Source: Sphingobacterium pedocola (GTDB taxonomy: Bacteria; Bacteroidota; Bacteroidia; Sphingobacteriales; Sphingobacteriaceae). Taken from it: a stretch of DNA of 64,000 nucleotides. Where the stretch lies: NCBI RefSeq assembly GCF_015209965.1, contig NZ_MU158693.1:1-64000 (forward strand), given 5' to 3'. Under the pieces are notes generated by a model. That model was not told where the DNA came from. It saw only the letters and a program-made list of their open reading frames with translations, and made no database searches. The position numbers and the translations under genes were made by a program. Positions 52,113-62,100 of this stretch are shown here, one piece after another. Each line of letters starts with the position of its first letter. Position 1 is the stretch's first letter.

Positions 52113-53199
52113 GAGACAGGTGAAAAGTTTCTAATGTTAAGCCCGGACCAAATGCCATTCCGATCAGATTTTTTTGTCGTATCGTATATGCTGGATTTTT
52201 TATCATTTTTTCAAGCACAAAGAGTACGGTCGGACTGCTCATGTTACCATAATCACGGAGTACCTCGTAGCTGTCAGCGAGCTGATCCTTTGTGATATCG
52301 GCACCACGTTCAATGGCTTCCAGTATTTTCTTTCCGCCTGGGTGCACACACCACAGATCCACCTCATTCTTAGCTATCCCGTAACGCTTCAACGCGCGTC
52401 CGATCACTGCATCGCAGGTGCGTTCCAGAATCGGCGGCACCTGACTGGTCAATGTCATGAGGAAACCATCAGCCGAAATCCGCCAGGCCATATCATCCAG
52501 GCCTTCGAAGTTAATTTCACTGTAAAAACCATCCAAACGCCAACCGTTGTGCGTTGAATTATCGCCCTCCACCAACACCGCCGCAGCACCATCGCCAAAA
52601 ATAATGGTACTCGTCACATTATCGATCGTCTGATCGGTCTGAAAATGCAAGGTACAAAGCTCCACACATACCAACAGCACTTTTGCATCGGGTTCCTTTT
52701 CAGCAATATAATGCGCATGCTTCAACCCATGGATTGCTGCATAGCAGCCCATAAAGTTGACGGAGGTGCGACCGATATCCCGACGCAGACCGAGGCGACG
52801 TATCAGGTCGATATCCAAACCCGGTGCCTTCATTCCAGTACAGCTCACCGTTATGAGATGGGTAACGTGAGTTTTATCCATGCCTTCGGGCAAGCACTTT
52901 TCGACGACCTCCACCGCTAATTCGATTGCCTCCTCATCATATATTGTGAGTCGGTCTTCGAGCTTCCGCGACACGGTAATACCTTCGCTATCGGTTAGTA
53001 TTTTGTTGTCGCCCTTATCCGAACAAAAATCCGGTACGACAGAATAACGCGTATCAATACCACTAGATCGGTACATAAACCTGAGCTTGCGCTGATCCTC
53101 CTCTGTATTCGTATGCATGTGTTTTATCGCTTCAAATATTTGCATCTGTTGCTGTTGATATCGGGGCACCGCTGTTGCGATCGAAGCTATTGTACTCAT
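52105..53199 (-). CDS. Type III polyketide synthase (chalcone-synthase-like)
   Basis: 364 residues, thiolase fold with the catalytic triad visible: Cys152 (NFMGCYAAIHG), His286 (WCVHPGGKK), Asn319 (RDYGNMSSPT). Loads an acyl-CoA starter and extends it with malonyl-CoA to alkylpyrones, resorcinols or similar phenols. First gene of a three-gene operon with methyltransferase and FAD oxidoreductase. The product is not predictable from the synthase; in Bacteroidota such operons often make alkylresorcinol-type lipids. Confidence 0.95.
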   Translation of the reverse strand: MSTIASIATAVPRYQQQQMQIFEAIKHMHTNTEEDQRKLRFMYRSSGIDTRYSVVPDFCSDKGDNKILTDSEGITVSRKLEDRLTIYDEEAIELAVEVVEKCLPEGMDKTHVTHLITVSCTGMKAPGLDIDLIRRLGLRRDIGRTSVNFMGCYAAIHGLKHAHYIAEKEPDAKVLLVCVELCTLHFQTDQTIDNVTSTIIFGDGAAAVLVEGDNSTHNGWRLDGFYSEINFEGLDDMAWRISADGFLMTLTSQVPPILERTCDAVIGRALKRYGIAKNEVDLWCVHPGGKKILEAIERGADITKDQLADSYEVLRDYGNMSSPTVLFVLEKMIKNPAYTIRQKNLIGMAFGPGLTLETFHLSHA

Positions 53200-53494
53200 A
53201 TTGTTATAACAAATAAACGAGGCAGATGTTTGCTTCGTCGCTTAGATCAAATTCGTCGACGACTCCCTTGATAAACAACATTATAGGACTCATATGAATA
53301 TACGAGAAAAATCTTTCAGGATTATGGGGCCTGAGAAGGCCCCTCCACAAAAAAATATATCCCAAACCAATGTAAGTCAATACTTTTGTTACTTATATAG
53401 CACCACCATTTACAAAAAAAAGTATAGCTTTACAATTACTAATTGTAAAACGCTATAAACTTAAATTAGAAAAATAGCACAAATACCTCTTAAT
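53200..53494. promoter_or_regulatory. Divergent spacer with candidate operator
   Basis: Between the polyketide operon (minus) and the Gfo/Idh gene (plus). It contains the inverted repeat TTTACAATT-N3-AATTGTAAA at 53429-53449, 46 bp before the plus-strand ATG. Confidence 0.5.
53429..53449. promoter_or_regulatory. Inverted repeat TTTACAATT-ACT-AATTGTAAA
   Basis: Perfect 9-bp arms with a 3-bp centre. Candidate operator for the Gfo/Idh-isomerase operon. Confidence 0.5.
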
Positions 53495-54844
53495 ATGGAA
53501 ACCAGAAGAGACTTCATCAAGAAGAGCACCCTTTCCGCTATTGGATTAACCATCGGCGGACTTGGGATGAGCGCCAAGAGCTACAGCAAGATCCTCGGTT
53601 CGAACGACCGGGTACGCGTGGGTGTTGTCGGGTTTTCGGACCGATTTAAACATTCGTTGCTTCCTGCATTTAATAGCCATGCCAAAGCGCTCGATTTCGA
53701 ATTCGCCGCACTGTCAGATATTTGGGACAGGCGCCGCAAAGAAGGGGCTGCTTATATCCGCGAAAAAACGGGGGCCGATGTCGCGCTATGCCGCAATAAC
53801 GATGAGCTTTATGAGCGTGGGGATATTGACGCAGTGATTATCAGCACAGCAGATTTCCAACACGCCTTCCACCTGGCTGAGGCGGCGAAAGCCGGTAAAG
53901 ATGCGTATTGCGAGAAACCTTTCGCCGAAACGATGGACGACGCCAACATCGCACTTGATGCGGTCAATGCTAGCGGTATTATTGTACAGATCGGCTCGCA
54001 GCGTCGAAGCGGGGGCAATTACCAAGCGGCCAATGATTATATTCGTTCGGGGCAGTTCGGTGATATTGTGATGGTGGAGATGTGCTGGAACGTAAACCAG
54101 CCTGGCAGGTGGCGCCTACCGGCACTTACGTCTTCCATCCGTGAATCCGATACCGACTGGAAGCGCTTTTTAATAAACCGCCCCTACGAGGCATGGGATC
54201 CCCGGAAATACCTGGAATACCGGCTTTTCTGGCCTTATTCATCCGGCATCCCCGGGCAATGGATGTCCCACCAGATTGACACGGTGCATTGGTTCTCCGG
54301 GCTAGCCTACCCACGCGGCGTGACAGCCAATGGAGGGATATACCAATGGAAGGACGGACGCACAAACCCCGACACATTGACCGCCGTATTCGATTACGGG
54401 CCATTGGATAGTAAAACAGATGGTTTCCAAGTCGTCTACTCTTCGCGCTTTAGCAACTCCGCTGGAGATACGAAAGAACTGTACTATTCCAACGGGGGCA
54501 TGCTGGATTTGGACAAAAACAGGGTCACACCGACTGGTGGGCTTCAGAACGATGCTGCAAAGGCGATGGGACTTAAAGCGAACCTATTGGCAGAATATAA
54601 GCTTCCCGACGTGCAGGCCGCCTCGGGCGCAAACACCGGCGGGGATTTCTTGACGGATGCACACATGCGTAACTGGATGGACTGTGTTCGGTCGCGCCAG
54701 ACTCCCAATGCGCCAGTGCAGGCCGGTTACAACCATGCTGTCGCCTGCATAATGGCCAATGCAGCATACCGCACAGGTACACGGGCTACATTCGACCCCA
54801 AGGCAAGGCAGGTTATGGCAGGACAGAATATATTCAAGTATTAA
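53495..54844 (+). CDS. Tat-exported Gfo/Idh/MocA-family oxidoreductase
   Basis: 449 residues. Twin-arginine signal TRRDFIKKSTLSAIGL (about 3-18). The NAD(P)-binding Rossmann part (about 38-170) carries VRVGVVGFSDR and the family lysine motif CEKPFAETMDDA. The C-terminal alpha/beta domain has WMSHQIDTVHWFSG and ends AYRTGTRATFDPKARQVM. Acts on a sugar or cyclitol in the periplasm. Forms a two-gene unit with the TIM-barrel isomerase 10 bp downstream. Confidence 0.94.
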   Translation: METRRDFIKKSTLSAIGLTIGGLGMSAKSYSKILGSNDRVRVGVVGFSDRFKHSLLPAFNSHAKALDFEFAALSDIWDRRRKEGAAYIREKTGADVALCRNNDELYERGDIDAVIISTADFQHAFHLAEAAKAGKDAYCEKPFAETMDDANIALDAVNASGIIVQIGSQRRSGGNYQAANDYIRSGQFGDIVMVEMCWNVNQPGRWRLPALTSSIRESDTDWKRFLINRPYEAWDPRKYLEYRLFWPYSSGIPGQWMSHQIDTVHWFSGLAYPRGVTANGGIYQWKDGRTNPDTLTAVFDYGPLDSKTDGFQVVYSSRFSNSAGDTKELYYSNGGMLDLDKNRVTPTGGLQNDAAKAMGLKANLLAEYKLPDVQAASGANTGGDFLTDAHMRNWMDCVRSRQTPNAPVQAGYNHAVACIMANAAYRTGTRATFDPKARQVMAGQNIFKY

Positions 54845-54854
54845 CATCGTATCC

Positions 54855-55706
54855 ATGGCAATGAAACTGATTTTAAAGGGAATGATTACGCTAGCCTTTG
54901 CGTTTGTTACGCCGGCTGGCAGCATTGCGCAACAGCTCTTTAGACCGGAGCTGGGCGTCTGCGCGTCGATGAAAAATAACGACCTGGTAGCACTTCATGG
55001 TTTTTCGTTTATACAACCCACCGTGTCGGAGTATTTGAAACCCAATGCCCCGGTTGACTCCCTAAAGCTATCTGAAGGTCTTCCCGTCTATGCGTGCAAT
55101 GTTTTCCTACCTGGCTCGCTAAAAGCGGTCGGGCCTGAAGCAGACCATGAAGGTATCCTATCGCATGCTGCAAACACATTCGCGCATGCCCAGAAAACGG
55201 GAGTCCGGATCGTCGTCTTCGGTAGCGGTGGATCCCGTGGGGTGCCTGAGGGTTTCGACCAGCAAGAGGCGGTCGACCAGTTTACCAATCTTGCAGGCGA
55301 GCTGGCCAAGCTGGCAGCAACATACGGGGTAGTGATATGCTTGGAAAACCTCAATAGCGGAGAGACTAACCTGATCAATACAGTGGAGGAAGCCTACGAC
55401 ATCGCAAAACGGGTTAACCACCCGAACTTCAAACTATTGGTGGATATTTATCATATGCTCAAGGAAAATGAGTCTCCGCAGAGGATCGTTGAGGCAGGCA
55501 GGGAATTCGTCTACCATGTGGATATCGCCGAGAAGGAAAAAAGGACAGCACCTGGTGTAGCCGGAGATGATTTCCGCCCGTACCTGCGGGCCCTGCGGGA
55601 GATTGGGTACACCGGAAAAATCGCGTTGGAATGCCGTTTCGACGACATGCCTACCGAATTGCCGGCTGCTATGAAGGAGCTGACATTGCAGTTGGAAACA
55701 TTATAA
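54855..55706 (+). CDS. Exported TIM-barrel sugar-phosphate isomerase/epimerase-like protein
   Basis: 283 residues from ATG 54855; the frame is open upstream into the oxidoreductase gene but family sequence begins here. Signal peptide 1-24 (ends SIAQ). AP-endonuclease-2/xylose-isomerase-like barrel: GVRIVVFGSGGSRG, VICLENLNSGETN (metal Glu), LLVDIYHMLKEN, FVYHVDIAEKEKR, KIALECRFDD. Works with the preceding oxidoreductase on the same sugar or inositol-type substrate. Confidence 0.9.
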   Translation: MAMKLILKGMITLAFAFVTPAGSIAQQLFRPELGVCASMKNNDLVALHGFSFIQPTVSEYLKPNAPVDSLKLSEGLPVYACNVFLPGSLKAVGPEADHEGILSHAANTFAHAQKTGVRIVVFGSGGSRGVPEGFDQQEAVDQFTNLAGELAKLAATYGVVICLENLNSGETNLINTVEEAYDIAKRVNHPNFKLLVDIYHMLKENESPQRIVEAGREFVYHVDIAEKEKRTAPGVAGDDFRPYLRALREIGYTGKIALECRFDDMPTELPAAMKELTLQLETL

Positions 55707-55824
55707 ATTCAAGCAACCACGCTTGATAAAGGTATTATGATCAAGGAATAGGGATTAAAAGACAACAGTCGAACGCAGAATAATATAAAAAAAGCAAATA
55801 TCGATCATGATACCTTTCGATTAC

Positions 55825-56091
55825 CTAAACAGTCCTTTTCCAAGGTCTTTCTATCCATACTGCTCCAATCAGTTCCTTTTCCAATATATTGTTTAATGCG
55901 TCCTCTATAATTAATATTGCCGGTTGGCTTTGCGGTGTAACCGTCAAGTCTTCCAACCATTCCCATACATCGTCTACCTTCTCCGGCATGTAGGTCGGGT
56001 TGTCGTCGTGGACTGTATTAACAGATGTTAGCACATTATATCCGTCGCTTTGCAATTCCCTTAATACGGCGTGTGTCAGCTTCACAAACAT
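55825..56091 (-). CDS. Hypothetical protein (88 aa)
   Basis: From Met at 56091 (MFVKLTHAVLRELQSDGYNVL). Mixed alpha/beta, acidic, with Trp-rich patch DDVWEWLEDL. Not recognised. The longer frame to 56121 is less likely. It lies between the isomerase and an AlkD-like gene with no obvious link. Confidence 0.6.
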   Translation of the reverse strand: MFVKLTHAVLRELQSDGYNVLTSVNTVHDDNPTYMPEKVDDVWEWLEDLTVTPQSQPAILIIEDALNNILEKELIGAVWIERPWKRTV

Positions 56092-56184
56092 CTGCTTAAT
56101 AATTTTGTAATATAAACACAAAGCTTACTATTTTGTTTTACCGTTTTTCCTACTTCTCAATAATGGTCTTCTTTCACACTTAAT

Positions 56185-56826
56185 TTATATATTTCGTTTG
56201 TTGCTTTCCATTGCAATGAACTCCGGCAAATAATTGGGAGTACACCCTTTTGACACCATTTCACCTTTATAAAGACCTGTTTTCTCGCCAAGGGCGACAC
56301 ACCGATTTCGATACTTTTTTTCATAAACTCCGATCCAGCCTGCAGTGAAATTCATGGCCCATTGAACTTCAGGTTCTTCGGTCGCAATGGTGTTCTCAAT
56401 TGCTGAAAGTAGATGGGACGTATTTTCCGGGGGGGTCTGCCCTGTCCATCTTAATCTTGCTTGATAGTACCAATAAATGCGTCTTTGAAGTGGAGAAGGA
56501 CTATTCTCCCAAGATTGAATCAGCGCAATTGCTTTTTTTTCCTTCGTAAGCTGATTGGCCATTAGCCAATCCATTAGCTGATTTCGCTCATCAACTGGAT
56601 GCGCGTGCATATCCTTGTCAAGTTTATCAATCACATCTTGGGATAGAAGCTTGTTGTCCATAATCAAGATGGCCAGTAGTCTAGGCAAAAATCTTTCAGT
56701 TGACCATAGTTCAATAGCCAGTTCATGATCCTTTTTGATATCCTTCGCAATTTTCCGTAAGTCCCCTAACTTAGTGTTAGTATTGATTTGAGCCAAGATG
56801 TTTTTAGCTTGTAAAGCGTGTTTCAT
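56185..56826 (-). CDS. DNA alkylation repair-like HEAT protein (AlkD family)
   Basis: 213 residues, all helical HEAT repeats: LGDLRKIAKDIKKDHELAIELW at the start, RFLPRLLAILIMDNKLLSQDVIDKL, NQLMDWLMANQL and EVQWAMNFTAGWIGVYEKKYR. AlkD-type glycosylases release bulky 3- and 7-alkylpurines; the family pattern WSxxxE-RxLA and the Trp-rich end are visible, but catalysis is not proven. It overlaps the hydrolase remnant by 23 bp. Confidence 0.85.
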   Translation of the reverse strand: MKHALQAKNILAQINTNTKLGDLRKIAKDIKKDHELAIELWSTERFLPRLLAILIMDNKLLSQDVIDKLDKDMHAHPVDERNQLMDWLMANQLTKEKKAIALIQSWENSPSPLQRRIYWYYQARLRWTGQTPPENTSHLLSAIENTIATEEPEVQWAMNFTAGWIGVYEKKYRNRCVALGEKTGLYKGEMVSKGCTPNYLPEFIAMESNKRNI

Positions 56827-57103
56827 ATCGATCTTTCATATTTTTGGACAAATAATTATATCTAACGCTGCTTAATAGAAAATTTCTAATAAGATCTAAC
56901 ACCTCATCAAAATTTGTTTCCAGTGCCATATGCCCACCTTCCAAAATGTGCGTTTCCGCTTCAGGTAAATCCTTTTCATAGCAATGTGCTTCTGCCACGT
57001 CGAAGTAAACGTCGTATTTGCCCCATCTGCTATCGCCTGCTTCTCGATAGAAAATATTGACTCCGTCTACGTTTATGGTTTTGTTATATAGCTGCCTGTT
57101 CAT
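56804..57103 (-). pseudogene. Alpha/beta-hydrolase gene with large internal deletion
   Basis: 99 codons from Met at 57103. The N-terminus NKTINVDGVNIFYREAGDS equals the start of many alpha/beta hydrolases. It then jumps to the C-terminal part RWGKYDVYFDVAEAHCY..HILEGGHMALETNFDEVLDLIRNFL. About 180 residues, including HG, the nucleophile elbow and Asp, are gone (family about 290). The frame is intact, so a short in-frame deletion product is possible, but it cannot be a hydrolase. Confidence 0.85.
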
Positions 57104-57248
57104 ATACTTTTTCAAAATCATTGAATACAACTAATCATTTTTCATACCGAATTAACTCAAAGGCCCCTTTAAAAATAGTAAAATTCTGTGTAACAGCAAT
57201 TTAATCATTGTTTACCGAAACTTAATATTCTATTAACACGCCATGGGC

Positions 57249-57256
57249 TACTTTTG
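57249..57256 (+). promoter_or_regulatory. Bacteroidetes -7 box of the second sigma gene
   Basis: TACTTTTG matches TAnnTTTG and lies 25 bp before the ATG at 57282. Confidence 0.5.
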
Positions 57257-57281
57257 TCCTATCTAAAATTTGAGCTATTTC

Positions 57282-57860
57282 ATGGACGAAAGTATATCTC
57301 ACTTTATCGCAGGCGACCGGGCAGCTTTTGCAGCGGTATACGAGCGTTATCGCAATCAAGTGATGGCCTATTGTTATCGTACTGTCCATTGCCATGAAAC
57401 AGCAGAGGAACTAACGCATGATATTTTTCTCAAACTATATGAAGAACGAGGGAAACTCGACGCGCAGCAAGGTGTAAAAAACTACCTTATGGCAATTGCG
57501 CGTACATCGGTATTGGGTTGGTTTAGAAAAATTCACTACGACCAAAAACTCAAAAAAGAATTCTGTCAAAGGTATCAAAGCGCACAATCAACCGAAAATA
57601 CAGAACACCGGATACAATCCGCTATCGATGTAGGTTTAGTAAAATCAGCCATGGCGTCGTTCCCTCAAAAAAGGCAGGAAGTTTTCCAAATTGTAAGATT
57701 TGAGGATAAAACGTATGAAGAAGCGGCCGAAAGATTATCTATAAGCGTAGATACCGTTAAATACCATCTAAAAAAAGCAGATCGGGCAATTAGGTCACAA
57801 AGTTTATCTTTTGACAGCATTTACCAGATTGTCCTCATTTTCACTTTGCTCTACGCCTAA
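57282..57860 (+). CDS. RNA polymerase sigma-70 factor, ECF subfamily
   Basis: 192 residues from ATG 57282 (a TTG at 57270 extends the frame by four residues). Region 2 about 20-85 (YERYRNQVMAYCYRTVHCHETAEELTHDIFLKLYE) and region 4 about 125-180 (FPQKRQEVFQIVRFEDKTYEEAAERLSISVDTVKYHLKKA). First gene of the second sigma-FecR-TonB receptor operon, same gene order as at 6790-1233 but on the other strand. Confidence 0.95.
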   Translation: MDESISHFIAGDRAAFAAVYERYRNQVMAYCYRTVHCHETAEELTHDIFLKLYEERGKLDAQQGVKNYLMAIARTSVLGWFRKIHYDQKLKKEFCQRYQSAQSTENTEHRIQSAIDVGLVKSAMASFPQKRQEVFQIVRFEDKTYEEAAERLSISVDTVKYHLKKADRAIRSQSLSFDSIYQIVLIFTLLYA

Positions 57861-57921
57861 CAGTGGTATACCCCCTATCTTCCGACAAATAAATAAAAAG
57901 TAATACCACTGAACGTCAAGC

Positions 57922-57953
57922 ATTTGTGATTTAACCTAAAATAAATCACAAAT
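57922..57953 (+). repeat. Inverted repeat ATTTGTGATTT-N10-AAATCACAAAT between sigma and fecR
   Basis: Perfect 11-bp arms in the 157-bp gap. Near copy of the repeat at 22451-22475. Confidence 0.7.
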
Positions 57954-58017
57954 ACTACTACCCGTTTTGCGCTTCTCATGCATATAAGTTAATAAGTAAG
58001 CATAAGTAAACGTATAC

Positions 58018-58959
58018 ATGGAGGAGAACGATCCTAAAGAACTACACCGACGTTTTCTGGCCGGGGAGCTTTCGGCACAGGAACTGGAAACATATATCCA
58101 ACAGTTAGCCGAAGGAAAATTCGACGACAGCTTTCCCGACTTTGAGCAGGTTGCTAGCCAATACCCTTATCCGGTAAAACAGGAGACCGTAACACAAAGA
58201 CCAAAAACACGCGGGGTCTTATGGCGTAGCATAGCAGCAACCGCCGCTTTAATACTATTATTGGGGGGCTACCAGTTATGGGTAAAGAGGGATATGGATT
58301 CACAACAGATTGTCTATAAAACCATCCGGGTCGATCCGGGCAAAAAAACAGAGATCATCTTAACCGATGGAACATCCGTTACCCTCTCTCCGGGTACAGT
58401 TTTCTGCTATCCCGAAAGCTTTGCGGATACGCTAAGGGAAGTACATGTAGTAGCGGGAAAAGCATTTTTCAATGTTTCCAGAGATACGTTACGTCCATTT
58501 AAAGTCCATGTCGGAAAACTCGAAACCATTGTATTGGGTACTTCCTTTACCGTAGAAAACTATAAAGAACAAGGATTTGAAAAAATTAATCTCTATACCG
58601 GAAAGATTAAAATACGGAACACAAATACCAATACAGAATTGGCGCTTACACCTGGGCAGCTCTTCGAATGGGACGATCAAACGGCAATAGGGCGCCTTTC
58701 GGAATTCGACACCGAGGCCAATCCGGCAAAAGCAGAAAGCCTCTCCTTTGCACAGGCAAGTCTAAAAAGCGTTTTATACAGAATTGCTTACCTGAAAGGT
58801 ATAAAGATCACATTGGAGGGTAACGGTCTAGCCAATTATTATATCAGCGGTACATTTGATGGTATGCCTATTGATCAGATACTGCAGTCTATGGAACTGG
58901 TACACAAACTGAAAATTAACAAAATAGACAACAAAACCTATACGATTATGAAAAAATAG
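58018..58959 (+). CDS. FecR-family anti-sigma factor
   Basis: 313 residues: short cytoplasmic part 1-68, one membrane segment about 70-87 (WRSIAATAALILLLGGYQLW), FecR domain about 95-200 (KTIRVDPGKKTEIILTDGTSVTLSPGT, VLGTSFTV), DUF4974-type C-terminus about 235-313 (LKSVLYRIAYLKGIKITLEGNGL, GMPIDQILQSMELVHKLK). About 90 residues shorter than the first FecR, mostly in the cytoplasmic and linker parts. It relays the state of the adjacent TonB receptor. Confidence 0.95.
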   Translation: MEENDPKELHRRFLAGELSAQELETYIQQLAEGKFDDSFPDFEQVASQYPYPVKQETVTQRPKTRGVLWRSIAATAALILLLGGYQLWVKRDMDSQQIVYKTIRVDPGKKTEIILTDGTSVTLSPGTVFCYPESFADTLREVHVVAGKAFFNVSRDTLRPFKVHVGKLETIVLGTSFTVENYKEQGFEKINLYTGKIKIRNTNTNTELALTPGQLFEWDDQTAIGRLSEFDTEANPAKAESLSFAQASLKSVLYRIAYLKGIKITLEGNGLANYYISGTFDGMPIDQILQSMELVHKLKINKIDNKTYTIMKK

Positions 58960-58975
58960 CTACTGCAAAAAAGAC

Positions 58976-59005
58976 GGAAGCACTGCCCTGACCGACAGTA
59001 CTTCC
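58976..59005 (+). terminator. Intercistronic hairpin between fecR and the TonB receptor
   Basis: Arms GGAAGCACTG and CAGTACTTCC (one mismatch) with a 10-nt loop and no U-tail. Its counterpart in the first operon is at 4891-4913. Probably an attenuator or RNA-stability element. Confidence 0.5.
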
Positions 59006-59104
59006 TGATGTTGTGTAGGCAAGGCCCGTACAACTGTTAAATAATACGTAAACATGCACAGAACATTATTCACCCATTAATCTCCGAAAGTACGGAAAAA
59101 AGCA

Positions 59105-62100
59105 ATGAAATCCATTAAACAAGCATTCATAATGATTACATTATGCCATATACTCCTTTTCCTCGCGGTGCCTTTCCAGACACAAGCGAGCTTGAAGGAT
59201 ATCAACGCTACTGTTAATGTTAATTACCAACATATACACGCCCACTTGCTCATCAACGAAATGGGCAAACAGACGAACATCAATTTTATCTTTGACCTCG
59301 AACAGATCAAGGGCATAGCACTCAAAAACATCCACTATCGGAATAAAGCTTTGGGAGAAACTCTTTTGGACCTGGAAAGTCTTAGCCCTTTGGTTTTCAA
59401 AATGATCAACAACAAAAGTGTAGTCGTGACGGTTGAAAACAATAAAAAACGCGCTCCGAAACCTCAAGCACAGCAGCGGGGTCGCATCTTCGGTAAAATA
59501 ATTGATGACCGTGGCGCACCACTGCCCGGCGCATCCATAAAAATTGGACAAACCAACCAGATCGTACAGAGCAGTCTGGACGGAAGCTACAATTTCAGCC
59601 TCACCCCTGGCCCTTACACCATTGAGGTCAGTTATATCTCATTCCAGACCAAGCGCATTACACAGGTAGAAGTGAAAGCAGGGCAAACCACCAGCCTTAA
59701 CATTGTACTGAATCCTGCCACCAATGACCTGAGCCAAGTAACGGTTACAGGAAGCTTCAAAAAAGAAAGCGTTGCCGGATTATATGCACAGCAAAAGAAT
59801 GCCGCTTCTGTAACAGATGGTATTTCTGCTGAGCAGATCGCCCGAACACCAGACAACGATATGGGGCAGGTATTGAAACGTGTGACAGGTTTGACAACCG
59901 TGAACAACCGAAGTGTAATTATAAGGGGAATGTCCGATCGCTACAACCAGGCCATGCTGGATGGTGTAGTGATCCCAAGTACATCACAAAACAGGCGTGA
60001 TTTTTCTTTTGACATCATCCCCACCGAGATGGTCAGTTCGGTAGTGGTCAATAAGACCGCCACACCGGACGTGTCAGCCGAATTTTCGGGCGGACAGGTA
60101 TCGGTGAACACGATCGATATTCCCTCACAAAACTTTACCAGTATTCAATATGGTACTGGCGGTAATTCGCAAACTACCGGCAAAGATTTCTATCGGCTGG
60201 GCGAACGAAAGACCAGCGAGTATTTTGGTTTTTTTGATAAATCCGCAAAAATACCTGAAGGCATAAAGACCTGGATATGGAACAATAGATCATCACAATT
60301 GGATGCGCCTCCAGGTTACAATTTAACCGATCCCGAATTGAACGGTACTCCGCTCAATCCGGCAGAATATGGAAATGATATTAAATTTAATGACCTCGAT
60401 GCCATTGCCCAGTCCAAAAAGTTGAACAATGATCCCATGCGGTTATACCGATATAAAGGTGCACCAAATCAAAACTTTCGCCTCTCGCTCGGACGTGTCT
60501 ATGACCTGAAGAATGGAAACCGCTTTGGATTTGCAGCATCAGCAAATTTCAGAAACGAGCAAAACATCGTGTCTTTCAACAATGTGAGAAAATCTCCAGA
60601 CGGTCACTATATAGACAGTTTAGGCCTTGGTGACAACGGTGCAGGCACATCCTATCGGTTTAACAGTAATGGAGGCTTGGTCGCAAATATGGGACTACAG
60701 GGGCGAAATTTTAAGATCGTCTTGAAAAATATGTATGCGCGGACCTACAGTGACAACTATAATGAGTCGATACAGAAAGCTCGTGAAGAGTCTATTCCGA
60801 TACCTACTAAACTTGTCTATCAATTGCCTGAAGCGATGTCTTTACAACAGCACCAGTTAATTGGCGAATACCAATTACCCTGGAAGATAAAAGCCGAAGG
60901 GATGTTCGCTGTCAATAAAATCAAGCAGCAGATCCTGGATGAGCGTAAACTCTCGTATAGATTAACCGCTATCATTGGCGATAAGTCCTATTTTCAGACA
61001 CCAGGTTTAATGACCCATTCCGCGGCTTCAACGGGAGGGACTTTTAGGGACTGGCGCATGTGGACAAATATCGATGAAACGGATTACAATTGGAGTGCGG
61101 CATTTTCCCGCAGATTTGGAGAAGGTAAACAGGTGTCTACGCTGATCAAATTGGGCTATCAGGCATGGTCAAAAAAGCGATCGCTGGATGTATTCAAATT
61201 TGCCCCCTGGACAAGATCATGGGTGGAGGGCACCAGTCAGAAAGCCCCCCCGATAGAGGCAAGCTATGAGCAAGTCCTCGCAACCGAAAACATCGGGAAT
61301 GGCGAGGGCCAGGCTTATTACTATGCAGATGCACTGGGCGGGCGGTATTATAATGGAGATATGAGTTCGCATGCACTCTATTTGATGGCCGATCAAAAAC
61401 TTTGGGACAAACTCCGCTTAGTATATGGGGTACGTGCCGAGTATTTCGGTTTAAATTCGAAACAGGAGGAACTCTATAAGAGAAAATACGGCCCTGGCAA
61501 CTCAGACCCCGACGCTATAAAAGCCGCAGAGAACAGGGTCAATGAGAATAACTGGCGATTCCTTCCCTCGATTAATGCGACCTATAGTTTGACACCTGAA
61601 TTCAACATCCGCGGAAGTTATTCGAGAACGCTGATACGTCCTGACTTTAGAGAGGTTGGTCTTTTTGGGATGTATGATTTTGAGATAGATGGATATGTAC
61701 ATGGTGAACATGTAGAATCCACCTTGATTGACAACGTGGATGTACGGTTAGAATGGTATCCTTCACCAGGTGAGATCATTTCCTTGACAGGATACCACAA
61801 AAAGCTGGATAAACCCATCGAATTGGTTCAATCTGACCAAGCCACCAATGCATACACATTTGCCAATATGGAAAATGCCAAAAATCTTGGACTGGAACTG
61901 GAGATCCGGAAAAATTTCAGCTTTATATCCGATCAGGATTGGGCTAAGGACCTGTTTATATCCGCAAATGGAACGCTGCTCAAATCCAAGGTCAATGTAT
62001 TGACCCACTGGACCTGGGTCAATAATCCGGAAACACAGGTAGCCGAACGTGTCCAGCTGCGTTATCCCAACCAAGACAGACCTTTGATGGGCCAATCTCC

